The notes under the pieces: generated by a model
Seen by the model: only the letters and a program-made list of their open reading frames with translations
Told to the model about the DNA's origin: nothing
The model's database searches: none
Made by a program: the position numbers and the translations under genes
Shown here: positions 22,301 through 32,290 of the stretch, piece after piece
How the letters are laid out: each line of letters starts with the position of its first letter
Position numbering within the stretch: the first letter of the stretch is position 1
NCBI GenBank assembly: GCA_963752755.1
Contig: CAVVZJ010000011.1
Location: 434,001-498,000 of the forward strand
Direction: 5' to 3'
Length of the DNA: 64,000 nucleotides
Source: CAVVZJ01 sp963752755
GTDB taxonomy: Bacteria; Planctomycetota; Planctomycetia; Isosphaerales; Isosphaeraceae

Positions 22301-23634
22301 ATGCCGATGACTCCACGGCGACTGGCCTGGTTGATCCTGCTCCTGTCTCCGCAGGCGTCGCCGGCGCTCGGCGGGGGGCGCGTAGTGGAGGTCCGCTATC
22401 CGCCCTCGGAGAAGCCGGGCGAGTTGATCTATGGCGTGACCTATCGGATCTGGATTCCTGACGCCGTGGCGCGTCTGCGGGGTGTCATCGTCCACCAGCA
22501 CGGTTGCGGCTCCGGCGCCTGCAAGGGGGGGAGACGGCCGCTGACGACCTTCACTGGCAGGCCCTCGCCCGCAAGTGGGACTGCGCTCTGCTCGGTCCCT
22601 CCTACGAACAGGAAGATGGCCAGGACTGCCGTGCTTGGTGTGATCCCCGTAACGGCTCGCGCGACCGATTCCTCCAGGCTCTCGACGACCTGGCCGACCG
22701 GTCGGGCCATCCCGAGCTGGCGGCGGTTCCCTGGTGTCTCTGGGGCCACTCCGGCGGTGGCTTCTGGGCCAGCCTGATGATGACGTCTGACCCCGACCGC
22801 GTCGTTGCCGCCTGGCTTCGCTCCGGCACCGCCTTCACTGCCTGGCAGAAGGGCGAGATCCCGAAGCCGGAGATTCCCGGGGCTGCCTATCAGATTCCCG
22901 TCATGTGCAACCCCGGAGCCAGGGAGAAAGATGAGAAGCGGTTCCGCGGCGCCTGGGATGGCACGCTCGGGATGTTCCGCTCCTACCGCGCTGAGGGAGC
23001 CCCGATCGGTTTCGCACCGGATCCGCGCACGGCCCATGAGTGCGGCGACTCCCGCTACCTGGCGATCCCCTTCTTCGATGCCTGCCTCGCTGCACGACTT
23101 CCCGAACCCGTCTCGGATGGTTACGTCCTCAAGCCGGTTGACCCGTCTCAATCCTGGCTGGCTCCCCTACTTGGCAACACGGCACAGCCTGCCACCGCCT
23201 TCGAAGGCCAGGTCGATGAGGCGGTCTGGCTTCCGGATGAGCGTGTGGCTCAAGCCTGGCAGCAATACATCAAAACTGGCGCCGTCGGTGACACTACGCC
23301 ACCCCCCGCGCCGACCGACGTGAAGATCGCCACCACGCCCGAAGGTGCCGTCGCGATTACGTGGGACGCCCAAGCTGACCTCGAAAGCGGCCTTCGTGCC
23401 TTCCTCATCCTGCGGGACGGTGTACAGATCGTGCAGATTCCCAAACATCCCTCCGGTCGCTTCGGCCGCCCTCTCCTCCAGGGCCTCTCATACCACGACA
23501 CGCCCGAGAAGTTCTGGCCTGCGATGCGCTACATTGATCAAGTCGAGGATCTCAGCAAGGTTCCACGATATCAGGTGATCTCTGTCAACAGTGTGGAATT
23601 GAGGTCAGAGCCATCCACCGTGAAAGCACCCTGA
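22301..23634 (+). CDS. Secreted alpha/beta hydrolase with C-terminal Fn3-like domain, one frameshift
   Basis: ATG at 22301 has GGAGG 8 nt upstream and begins a signal peptide (MPMTPRRLAWLILLLSPQAS). The first frame covers GVIVHQHGCGSGACKGG and then meets a run of seven G at 22525-22531. One more G would join it to the next frame (ETAADDLHWQALARKWDCAL), which continues to 23634. This looks like a homopolymer miscall. The nucleophile elbow is WGHSGGGFWAS, typical of serine esterases/dienelactone-hydrolase-like enzymes. After the catalytic domain comes a Fn3-like module (PPAPTDVKIATTPEGAVAIT). Repaired length is ~444 aa. It is probably an exported esterase; the substrate is unknown. Confidence 0.82.
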
Positions 23635-24362
23635 GTCATGTAAGTCCCGATCTCGGATCGTCCCTTTCCCGTGTGTCGAGACACGGACGTCGACGGGCAT
23701 CGCGAGGAGGCGGTGAGGGCGACCAAATACCTTGTTGGCTCATGGGGCCAAACCGGTGCCGAAATCGGGAGTGCTGGCAAGGGCGATTGTAAGCTCCATA
23801 ATATTTTCCGGTTGTGGCGACCCCGGGTCGGCCGATTAGCTCGTGGCACCGATTCAGCCCCATGAGCCTACCTTGTTTCACATTCTGAACGAAAGGCTTC
23901 GGAAGCGTCGTCGATCCCGACGAAAAGGCCGCCAGCCACTCTCGGGTGCGACCTGGAGACCAGAATTCGTTCCGCGCGCACCTCAGCGCCAGTACGTACA
24001 AAGCCGCCAGGATGCTCCGAGGCCCGGAACAGGGAAAGCGACCCAGTTTTAAATTTTCCCCATTTTGCCCATTTACACAAGGGAATCCTCATCGGTAAGA
24101 TGGGAACCATGCGCGAAGCTCGCGAGCTGGGCAAGATCTCCTCTTCTGTGGGCATGGAATCGTTCCGGATTGTCGATGCGCGGACGTTTGTGGGTCTGGG
24201 AGGGGTGGCGAGTTCTTCGCGTTGCGACGAGCCAAGCTTGTCGCGGTCAGTCCGATCCAATGGCCTGGCTGCGGATTGGCCTGCATATTGGGCTGAGCAG
24301 GTCGCAGTCGATTCCGCCGGCCCCTGGAACATCCTGAGAATCGAGGGCCATGGGGGTTCGCC
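23635..24362. other. Long intergenic region before the DUF11-repeat surface protein
   Basis: No coding frame here has a recognisable product. AT-rich patches at ~23790-23810 and ~24050-24075 (a TTTTAAATTTTCCCC stretch) stand out against the GC-rich background and could be promoter DNA for the surface-protein gene at 24363. Confidence 0.4.
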
Positions 24363-27334
24363 ATGAGATGGATTGAGAAAGCGATGAAGTGGCTGTCGAA
24401 GCGGTCCAAGGGGTCGCTCCGGCACCGTAAACGTAGTCACGGGCCGGTGCCCGGCGTGGAATCGTGCGAGCGTCGGCGGCTTCTGTCAATTCTCTTCGAC
24501 CCGGACGGCACCGGGGGCGCGAACGCCGCCGGTGCAGATCCAGGCACTGGACTGGTCGGTGGGCAATGCGGTGGCCATCGGTGGCAACCAGGCCGTGGCC
24601 AATTACCTGGCGGGCACCGGTTCGACGGTCTTCGAGATCCGCTATCAGGCGACGCTGGCCGGATACATCAACCAGAACGGGGTCACGATTGCCCCGACCG
24701 GGATCAACACGCCGGGCGGTTTCGAGATCACGGTGGCGTCGCTGTTCTATGAGCAGGTGACGAACGTCAGTACGTCCGCCTCGGTCGCCACCGCGTCGTT
24801 CGTGCCGGCAGCGCCGCCATCGGGCGGGGATACTCCTTTCTTCGAGATCTGGTACGACTCCAACCCGAACGCCAGCAACCTGGCAGGTACCGGCTTCCGC
24901 GACGGCACGAAGATCCTCGAAGGGGCTGTTGCCAACGCCACGGGCAACTTCACCACCGACCTGACGGCTTCCCCCGTCCTCTTCGATCAGTTCCTCAACG
25001 ACGACTACAGTGGGCAGCTCTCGGTCACGGGCATCGGCGGCACCGACCTCTCGTTCAACGTCGTGCCGGCATCGCTCGACACCAGTTTCTTCATGACGAA
25101 TATCACGCAACTGGCGTTTAATACCTCGAACAAGCTGCCGTTCCAGGAGACGAACCCCTCTCAGCAGTTTTTCGGTTACAACCCCGTTCTTGGCACGATC
25201 AACGGCGCTTTGCCGATCGCCCCGGGTGGGCTGGGTGGTCCCGACATCCAGTTCCAGGCGGACGGCAGCACCTCGTTTACCATCGCCGCACCGGCCATCG
25301 CCATTCAGAAGTTCACCAATGGCCAGTCCGCCGCCACCGCGCCTGGACCCTCGGTGCCGCTCGGCAACCCGGTGACGTTCACCTATGCCGTCACCAACCC
25401 CGGCAACGAGTCGCTCTCCAACGTGATCGTCATCGACGACGCCGGCACTCCGTCGGACACCTCCGACGACTTCAGCCCGACGTTCACCGGCGGCGACACC
25501 AACAACAACGGGATGCTCGACGTCGGAGAGACCTGGACCTACAGCCGCCACCCGGCCCGCCCACCTCCTGCTCGGGACCGCCGTTCCTTGCCAGTACACC
25601 AATGTCGCACGGGTGAACGGTCAGGATGCTTTCGGGGTCACCGTCAACAATAGCGCCACCAGCAATCACATGGTGATCACCTCGCCCGGGATCGCCGTCC
25701 AGAAGTTGGTCAACGGCCAGGTCGCCACCACCGCGCCCGGACCGATCATCACGGTCGGAAGCCCGGTCACCTTCACTTATACGGTGACGAACACCGGCAA
25801 CGACCCGCTCCAGGGTGTTACGCTCACCGACAACAACGGGACGCCGTCGAACTCGGCCGATGACTTCCACCCGACCTTCACCGGCGGCGACACCAACGGG
25901 AACGGATTGCTCGACATCGGCGAGACCTGGACCTACACCGCCAGCGCCGCGGCTCTCGCCGGCCAGTACGAGAACACGGCCCGGGTCACGGCCACCGACG
26001 TCTGCAACATCCCGGTCAGCGCCAGCGCACTCGGGCACTACTTTGGGATCACCCCGGGGATCGCGATCACAAAGACGACCCAGGGACCGCCGGTCTCTGT
26101 GGTGGACCTCCGACGGTTCGGCTACCACCACCGCCCGACGAGTCTGGTCCTGACCTTCAGCGGCCCGCTCGACCCAGCCACGGCCGGCAACCCGGCCAAT
26201 TACCAGCTCAGCACCGCGGGCCGCGACCGGCAGTTCGGCACCCCCGACGACCAGTTGGTTCCGTTGAGCAGCGCCATTTACGATCCGGCCACGAGGACCG
26301 TCACGCTCACGCCGCAGCAACGGTTCCTCTATCTCTTCCAGACCTATCTCCTCCAGGTCAACTCCACAACGCCGGGTGGTGTGACCGACCTCTCAGGCAA
26401 CCTGATCGACGGTAACGGCGACGGCCAGCCTGGCGGCAACTTCTTCACGGTCTTTGGCCCGAACTCGCTCCGGCTGGCGAATGCCCCCACGCTTCCCCAG
26501 CCCGAGGCCTCCGTTCCCGCCGGCGCTCTGGGTCCGGCCGTGACGATCGGTAATCCGGTGACGTTCACCTACGCCGTCCGCAACACCGGCGACACCCCGC
26601 TCTCGAACGTGACCGTCATCGACAACGCCGGCACGCCGTCGAACCCAGCCGATGACTTCGCGGCGACGTACGTCAGCGGCGACTCGAATGGCAACGGCTT
26701 GCTCGACATGGGTGAGATCTGGAACTACACCAGCACCCGCACTGCCACGATGGTCGGCCAGTATCAAAACATCGCCACGGTCACGGGCCGGACTCCGAAT
26801 GGGAGCCAGGTCACAGGCGTGGCGGTCAGCAACTATTTCGGCGTCTGCCCATCGGTCGTGGACCTCGTTCGCCGCGGCGTACATCACCAACCGGCCCAGG
26901 TCGTACTGACCTTCAACGCCCCCCTGAACGCAACCAGCGCTCAGAACCTGAGCAACTACAGTCTCGTCGCCTCCGGCCACGACCAGAAATTCGGGACCGC
27001 CGACGATCAGCCCATCCCGCTCCAGTCCGCTGTCTATGATCCGCTTCAGCAGACCGTCACCCTCACGGCGTCGCGGCCCCTGAATGTTCATGGTCTCTAT
27101 CAGGTCACGGCCAATGGCTTCTGCCCGACGGGCACGCCCTTCGTCGGCGTCCTGAATCGCAAATACAGCCTTGCTCTCGAATTGCAAGGACGCGGCCAGC
27201 CGACGACCGGCAAACCGCTGTCTCCGAAAGTCCCGGGGCAGTTCGCTACTCGCCACCAGGCGACTCCTCCCAGTGGACCTCATGCCTTGATGGCCTCCAC
27301 ACCCCAGGTCCGTCGATCCTTCACCCGGCGCTGA
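24363..27334 (+). CDS. Large surface protein with DUF11-like repeats, two frameshifts
   Basis: ATG at 24363 opens a basic N-terminus ending VESCERRRLLSILF, the RRLLS-type motif found at the start of many planctomycete surface proteins. A ~250-residue domain follows (LDWSVGNAVAIGG to QFFGYNPVLGTINGALPIAP), shared with the PEP-CTERM protein at 29017. Three ~85-residue DUF11-like repeats then appear, each with NPVTFTYAVTNPGNE-type strands and GETWTY. Two segments with LVLTFSGPLDPATA or VVLTFNAPLNATSA resemble SwmB-type Ig modules. Apparent one-base insertions near 24529 and 25545 change frame 0 to 1 to 2; repairing them gives ~989 aa. It should be an exported adhesive or stalk-like protein. Confidence 0.83.
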
Positions 27335-27494
27335 CGTCTCCAGACCTCGCCGCCACGTTGATCCATCCTGTCGGCGGATCGCGGCGGGACGACCTTGAGA
27401 TTCCGACGGCCGTCCCGGTTCGACTGGGACGGCCGCCTCTGTGTTCTGCGCAGTAAAATCTCGTCGGTTCATTGCTTTTCTTCGGCCCGGCGAC

Positions 27495-27497
27495 TGA
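27495..27497. repeat. Target-site duplication, left copy (TGA)
   Basis: TGA directly precedes the left terminal repeat and recurs at 28395-28397 directly after the right one. A 3-bp TNA duplication is typical of some IS5-family groups. Confidence 0.75.
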
Positions 27498-28394
27498 GAG
27501 TCTGTTCCAAAAGGGGCGTCGGCTGTAGTTTGGGGGGATGGAACGCAAAGCCTACCCCAGCGACCTGACCGACGCCCAGTGGCGCCTCCTCGCTTCCCTG
27601 ATCCCCGAGGCCAAGCCCGGCGGCAGGCCCCGCAAGTACGAGATGCGCGAGGTCATCAATGGCCTGCTCTACCTCAACCGCGAGGGCTGTTCCTGGCGGG
27701 CGTTGCCCCACGACCTGCCCCACTGGAAGACCTGCTACAACTTCTTCCGCCGGTTCGAGGCCGACGGCACCTGGGACGCCCTGGTCGCCGCGTTGCGGGG
27801 GGAGGTGCGGACGAAGCTCGGCGCGCGCCGACGCCCAGCGGCGCCTGCATCGATAGCCAGTCGGCCAAGACGGCGCACGGCGGGGCCGAGGTCGGCGTCG
27901 ATGGCGGCAAGATGGTGCGGGGCCGCAAGCGACATATCGTCACCGACACGCTGGGGTTGCTGCTGATCGTCGTGGTCACCGCGGCGAACCTCGACGACGG
28001 GGCGACGGCGCCGCGGCTGCTGGCCGGTCTGCCCGCCGTGACGTTCCCCCGGCTGGCCGTGGTGTGGGCGGACCGGAAGTACCGCAACTCCCGGCTCGAC
28101 GCCTGGCTGTCGGGCCAGGACCGGCTCCGCGTGGAGGTGAGCTCGAAGCCCGAGGGCGAGCGGGGGTTCAAGCCGCTGAAGGTGCGGTGGGTGGTCGAGC
28201 AGACCTTCGGCTGCCTGCTGCGGTGGCGGCGGCTGGTGCGGGACTTCGAGCGGCTGCCGGAGACGAGCGCGGCGATGGTCAAGCTCAGCTCGATCCATCG
28301 GATGGTCCGCCGTGCCCGGCCGCCGCGATGGCGGAAGAAATTCCGCTACAAGCGGCCGCCCAAAGCGGCCGCTTGAGTCTTTTGGAACAGTCTC
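27498..28394 (+). mobile_element. Complete IS5-family insertion sequence, 897 bp
   Basis: The ends are 16-bp inverted repeats, left GAGTCTGTTCCAAAAG (27498-27513) and right GAGACTGTTCCAAAAG (complement of 28379-28394), matching 15/16. The flanks carry a TGA duplication. Inside is a two-frame DDE transposase. All parts are present, so it may be mobile or only recently fixed. It sits between two paralogous surface-protein genes without breaking either. Confidence 0.92.
27538..28376 (+). CDS. IS5-family transposase in two overlapping frames (-1 frameshift)
   Basis: ATG at 27538 starts MERKAYPSDLTDAQWRLLAS, the N-terminal DUF4096-type domain, running to about LRGEVRTKLG. The DDE domain continues in the -1 frame: ACIDSQSAKTAHGGAEVGVD, GRKRHIVTDTLGLLL, VVWADRKYRNS and VVEQTFGCLLRWRRL, ending at 28376. 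The catalytic Asp in IDSQS, Asp in WADRKY and Glu in VVEQTF are all present. The overlap contains a run of six G (near 27797-27802) where a -1 slip would fuse the frames. Two-frame organisation with programmed frameshifting is known in IS5 subgroups such as IS427. A sequencing indel is the alternative, given the other frameshifts here. Confidence 0.88.
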
Positions 28395-29016
28395 TGAATC
28401 GCCGCGAACACATTACCGATATTAGGGCCTACGAAAACTATCGCAATTGCAAAGTTTGGCTGGTTGGTCCGGAGAAGGAGCAGTGATCGGATCCTTGGGC
28501 TGGTCTGATAGTTGCGCGCCGTTCCCCACCGGAGTGGTCGGCGCTTCTCGACCGTTCTGGCTGGAATCGATGGCCATGGGCCTGGTATCCTGTCAACACC
28601 ACCGGAGATTGACAGTCGCTGTGGCCCGAGAGTCAGGAGGACGCCATGACCCAGCGGCAACCAGCCCTCTGGAGTCGGTTTGATCCGACGCATCCGACTA
28701 CCTTTTTGATGCCTGATCTTGGGACGATCCGAGTTGGTCGGAGGGTGGAGACATCGGGATGTTGTCCAGAACCCATACGATGAGGGCGAAAATGCATCAC
28801 GCCCGGGCTTTCTCAACTTTGGGGATGCCAATTGATTGGTTGGATGAGAAGCTGGAGAAGATTTCTTCCTGGTCGATATTGACATCGATGACGCTTTCGG
28901 AGCATTAATCTAACCCCCGACGTGGAATCTCCACAATGAAGCGGGTCAGGCGCGCGGGCTAGCCTAGGGATGTTCGGCAGTTACCACGGGCGACTGACCC
29001 GTAGAGGAGGCGGATC
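28395..29016. other. Intergenic region after the IS element
   Basis: It starts with the right TGA duplication (28395-28397). I find no supported gene, RNA or long repeat. The last ~100 bp must contain the promoter and leader of the PEP-CTERM gene at 29017. Confidence 0.4.
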
Positions 29017-30012
29017 ATGATTCGGGTCTCTTGGCGATCGATCCAATGGGCGGCAGTTCTGTCGATGGCATGGATTGCTGGAGCAGAACTTCCCATCAAC
29101 CCCTGCTTTGCCGACCCGGTCCTGTTTGACCCGGACGGGTCCGCGTCTGCCAACAGCCCGATCACGATTGGTGGCTTGGACTGGTCAGTGGGCAACGCGG
29201 TGGCCATCGGAGGCAACCAGGCGGTGGCGAACTTCGAGGCAGGCAGTGGTTCGACCACCTTCGAGGTGGACTATCAAGCGGTTCTTGCTGGCTACATCGA
29301 CACCAACGGCAACACCATCGCTCCGAGCGGCATCAACACTTCGGGCGGCTTCGAGATCACCGTGGCGGCGAGATTTTTCGAGCAGGTCGTCAACGTCAGT
29401 CAGAGCGGCACGACGGCGACCGCCTCGTTCGTGCAGGCTCCGAACCAGACGGGGAGTTTCTTCGAAATCTGGTACGACTCGAATCCGAACGCCAGTAATC
29501 TCAATGGCACCGGCTTCCGCGACGGCACGAACATCCTCTCGGCCACCGTCACTGGCGCCACGGGCAACTACACGGTCACCAATACCAGCACCTCGGCAGC
29601 CGGCATCTTTGACGGATTCGGCCCCGACAACTTCAACGGCCTGAAGTCGGTGCCGGGCATCGGTGCCTCGAAGGTCTCGTTCAACGTGGTCCCGGGAAGC
29701 GTGAATACCTCATTCTTCCTGACGCCGCTGACCGCGGTTTCCTTCAATACGACGAACAGACTTCCGTTCAACCAGACCGATCCCTCGAAGCAGTTCTTTG
29801 GGTACACCCCGTCCCTGGGCTCGATCAACGGCGCCCTGCCCATCGCTCCGAGCGGGTCGGGGGGCAAGGACGTGCAGTTCGAGTCCGATGGAAACAACTC
29901 ATTCGCAGTGGTCCCCGAACCCTCCAGCGCGGTCCTCATTCTTCTGGGTGTGGCAAGCCTCATCGGCGTCGAGCGGAGTCGTCGCCGCCATCGGCTTGCC
30001 TTCCGCACTTGA
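29017..30012 (+). CDS. PEP-CTERM secreted protein, paralogue of the 24363 surface protein
   Basis: Protein of 331 aa with ATG at 29017 preceded by a GAGGAGGC site. It has a signal peptide (MIRVSWRSIQWAAVLSMAWI, cleavage near CFADP). The mature region matches the N-terminal domain of the neighbour at 24363 almost motif for motif: LDWSVGNAVAIGGNQAVAN, GINTSGGFEITVAARFFEQV, FFEIWYDSNPNASNL, SINGALPIAP. The C-terminus is a textbook PEP-CTERM sorting signal: VPEPSSAVLILLGVASLIG followed by a basic tail. Exosortase should cleave this and release or anchor the protein. No exosortase gene is in the window. A strong terminator follows at 30057. Confidence 0.92.
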   Translation: MIRVSWRSIQWAAVLSMAWIAGAELPINPCFADPVLFDPDGSASANSPITIGGLDWSVGNAVAIGGNQAVANFEAGSGSTTFEVDYQAVLAGYIDTNGNTIAPSGINTSGGFEITVAARFFEQVVNVSQSGTTATASFVQAPNQTGSFFEIWYDSNPNASNLNGTGFRDGTNILSATVTGATGNYTVTNTSTSAAGIFDGFGPDNFNGLKSVPGIGASKVSFNVVPGSVNTSFFLTPLTAVSFNTTNRLPFNQTDPSKQFFGYTPSLGSINGALPIAPSGSGGKDVQFESDGNNSFAVVPEPSSAVLILLGVASLIGVERSRRRHRLAFRT

Positions 30013-30939
30013 GACCGGCTCACTCTCGTTTCACCACCAGACCCAGTGCGTTCTCCAGGCCACCTCCGGGTGGCCTTTTTTACGCGCAGGAGCCCAGGGT
30101 GATTCGTCTCTATCACCGCCAAAGATCGCCACGGCAAGGGAGGGCGGTTCATCCACGGTTCGCGTGGGCAAGCCCGATTGATCCTGAGACGGATATCGGA
30201 TCACCGTCATCATGCGGATAGCTGGACCAAAATCCGCAAGAAAATTCTTGACCGTCGGCCGAACAAAGGTAAAGATACCTCGCCTTCGCCTGCCACGCTC
30301 GGACTCGTCTCCTCCTCCCTTGGCATTCCGCCTGCACCGTTCACGGCTTCACTCCGTGCCCGACGAGTCTTGGCGAGTCTGAACTGGTGAAGGTCTCTCC
30401 TGATTCCTTCGACTTGAGGTCATCCGGTTCGTTCCCCTCCGCTACGTTTTTGACCCATCCGCGACGTGAGCTAGAGTTCTTTCATCGAATCCCGCGATTC
30501 GTGACCCCGAGTCGCTCTGTTTGGTGCTGGCTTATCGGTATTTCGAGAAGGGTCCATCGTGTTGCTTTCGTATCTGAAACCTGTGGCGTCAAGCTGGATT
30601 GATCCTCATCACCTCGAGCTGCAATCGCTGGTCTCACAGCGACTCGGGGAGAGGAGCGTCTTGGATCTTTGCCCAGGAGAGGCCATCACTCTCGACCCGA
30701 ACTCTCAAGTCCTTTCGCTTAACGGTCGGTGAGGCGGAGGTGCCCCAGTACCTGGGGCGCCGACCTCTATTCTCATCGACTTATCCATCCTCCCGCCGAC
30801 AAGGATGTCGGCTCGTGCCCCGGCTCACGCCAGGGGTCACCATGGAAGGCTTTGACGAGGTGCCACCCGTCCTTGAACTTCCTGTGACCGACTCCTGGTG
30901 TTAGGCAGAGTGGCCTGGACCATTTCCAGGAGACCGGCC
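30013..30939. other. Long intergenic region, mostly featureless
   Basis: It begins with the terminator at 30057-30081. The remaining ~850 bp hold only short frames with no protein-like composition and no clear repeat or RNA. The promoter of the FeeM-like gene should lie near the right end. Confidence 0.4.
30057..30081 (+). terminator. Rho-independent terminator of the PEP-CTERM gene
   Basis: The stem GGCCACC (30058-30064) pairs with GGTGGCC (30069-30075) across a TCCG tetraloop and is followed by six T (30076-30081). It is 45 bp after the stop at 30012. Confidence 0.9.
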
Positions 30940-31935
30940 ATGCGGAAGGCTCTGTCCACGACGACCACCTCGCTGACCTTCGATGACGACATCCCGACTC
31001 CGCGTGGAGGTCTTCTCATGTCCGCCGCCGATCTCCTGCGCCCCCAGAGCACCTTCTGCGATCCGGCTCCGTTGCCGACCCGACGCCTCCGGACCGGCCT
31101 TGACAGCACGCCCAACGCCCCGACCTCGACCACCTCGCTGACGGTGCCCGGCTGCGGGCGATCACTCCGGGTGAAGATCGCTTCGAGCCGGGACGAGTTC
31201 GAGCAAGCCTTTCAACTTCTGGCTGCCAAGTACCAGTCTCGTGGGTACGAGGAGCCGAGTACAAAGCTCTTCCGCTTCACGCCTTATCACGTGCTGCCCG
31301 ATACGATGACGTTCGTCGCCAAGCATGGCGAGCGGGTCGTTGCGACGATGTCGCTGGTGCCCGACACCGCGCTGCTCGGCTTGCCGATGGAGTGCATTTA
31401 TGGCAGCGAGGTCGAGGCCCTCCGACGCCGGGGTCTGCGGCTGGGAGAGGTCACTAGCCTTGCCGACCACGACCTCAGCACCCGCGAGTTCCTTCAGGCC
31501 TTCCTTGGGATGAAGCGCCTGATGTTCCAGTATCACCTCCAGCAAGGTGGGGATACCTGGGTGATTACGGTCAACCCGCGGCACCGCAACTACTACTGCC
31601 GGGTCCTCGGGTTCGAGCCGATGGGTCCTCGGCGGTCGTATCCAACGGTCCGGAACCACCCGGCCGAGGCGTTTCTGGTGAGCGTGGACCTGATGCGTGC
31701 TAACGCCCCGCTCATGCACCGCCGGATCTTTGACGAGACATTGCCCGAGACGGTCCTGGCTCGACCCGCACGTCAGGCCGACCATGTTCGCCACTTCGCC
31801 GACCAATCGACTCAGGCTCATCGGCGAACAATCCTCGACATCCATCAGTTCGTCGAGAACCTCGGAAGCCCCCCGCGCTGGCGGGAATTCGAGGTCTCTC
31901 GCCAGATCGGACCTTCGGTGAAGCTCGGCAGCTAG
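30940..31935 (+). CDS. FeeM-like N-acyltransferase (autoinducer-synthase/GNAT-fold)
   Basis: Protein of 331 aa from ATG at 30940 (CAGGAG ~7 nt upstream). ATG at 31018 has an even better GGAGG site and may be the true start; the first ~70 residues are Ser/Thr-rich and look disordered. The catalytic region contains VKIASSRDEFEQAFQLLAAK, FRFTPYHVLPDTMTFVAK, MSLVPDTALLGLPM and VNPRHRNYYCRVLGFEPMG. This matches the N-acyl amino acid synthase FeeM / exosortase-associated acyltransferase group, which joins long acyl chains from acyl-ACP to amino acids. It is the first gene of a co-directional cluster running to 37721. The product is unknown. Confidence 0.82.
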   Translation: MRKALSTTTTSLTFDDDIPTPRGGLLMSAADLLRPQSTFCDPAPLPTRRLRTGLDSTPNAPTSTTSLTVPGCGRSLRVKIASSRDEFEQAFQLLAAKYQSRGYEEPSTKLFRFTPYHVLPDTMTFVAKHGERVVATMSLVPDTALLGLPMECIYGSEVEALRRRGLRLGEVTSLADHDLSTREFLQAFLGMKRLMFQYHLQQGGDTWVITVNPRHRNYYCRVLGFEPMGPRRSYPTVRNHPAEAFLVSVDLMRANAPLMHRRIFDETLPETVLARPARQADHVRHFADQSTQAHRRTILDIHQFVENLGSPPRWREFEVSRQIGPSVKLGS

Positions 31936-32286
31936 CGCAGTCTGCTCGCGACGGTTACACCCCAACTTCGTGCTGCGACACCGGCCGCTCCGAAATCCCG
32001 GAAGAGCGGTCGGAGCCGTCGCATGACAGGTCCGAGACGATCGCTCCCGGACGCCATTTCTAGTGTCGCCCAGGCGCGGCCCATCACTCGTGTTGCGGGT
32101 TCGAGCGACCTTGGCATATGATGTCGAGGCCGCCCCGGACGGGGTGACGCGCGAGGTTCCCACGAAACAAACATTCCTCAATCCCTGTACGATGCCGCTC
32201 GACCCCGGGACTGCGCCGGCACTTACCATCAGGAAGCTAGGCCGCGTCGCCATCGAGGTCGCCGCCGTTGGTGCGGAGCGATCCGG
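31936..32286. other. Spacer before the ThiF-like gene
   Basis: It contains a sigma70-like promoter candidate (32093-32122) and a short ORF (32192-32290) overlapping the ThiF start. There is no other supported gene. Confidence 0.45.
32093..32122 (+). promoter_or_regulatory. Candidate sigma70 promoter for the ThiF-like gene
   Basis: TTGCGG (32093-32098) and TATGAT (32117-32122) are separated by 18 bp. This would place transcription start near 32129, ahead of the short ORF and the ThiF-like gene. Confidence 0.35.
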
Positions 32287-32290
32287 ATGA
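32192..32290 (+). CDS. Possible 32-codon upstream ORF coupled to the ThiF-like gene
   Basis: An ATG at 32192 opens a 32-aa frame whose stop TGA overlaps the ThiF-like ATG (ATGA at 32287-32290), the usual arrangement for translational coupling. The peptide is MPLDPGTAPALTIRKLGRVA and continues to end in AERSG. A weaker GTG at 32063 would extend it to 75 aa. No Shine-Dalgarno site is obvious. It could be a leader peptide or chance. It lacks the terminal Gly-Gly of ThiS/ubiquitin-like partners. Confidence 0.25.
   Translation: MPLDPGTAPALTIRKLGRVAIEVAAVGAERSG

Noticed and set aside
23868..24440. 190-codon minus-strand frame before the surface protein
   Set aside because: Low-complexity composition, overlaps the start of a better-supported gene, and no ribosome site was seen.
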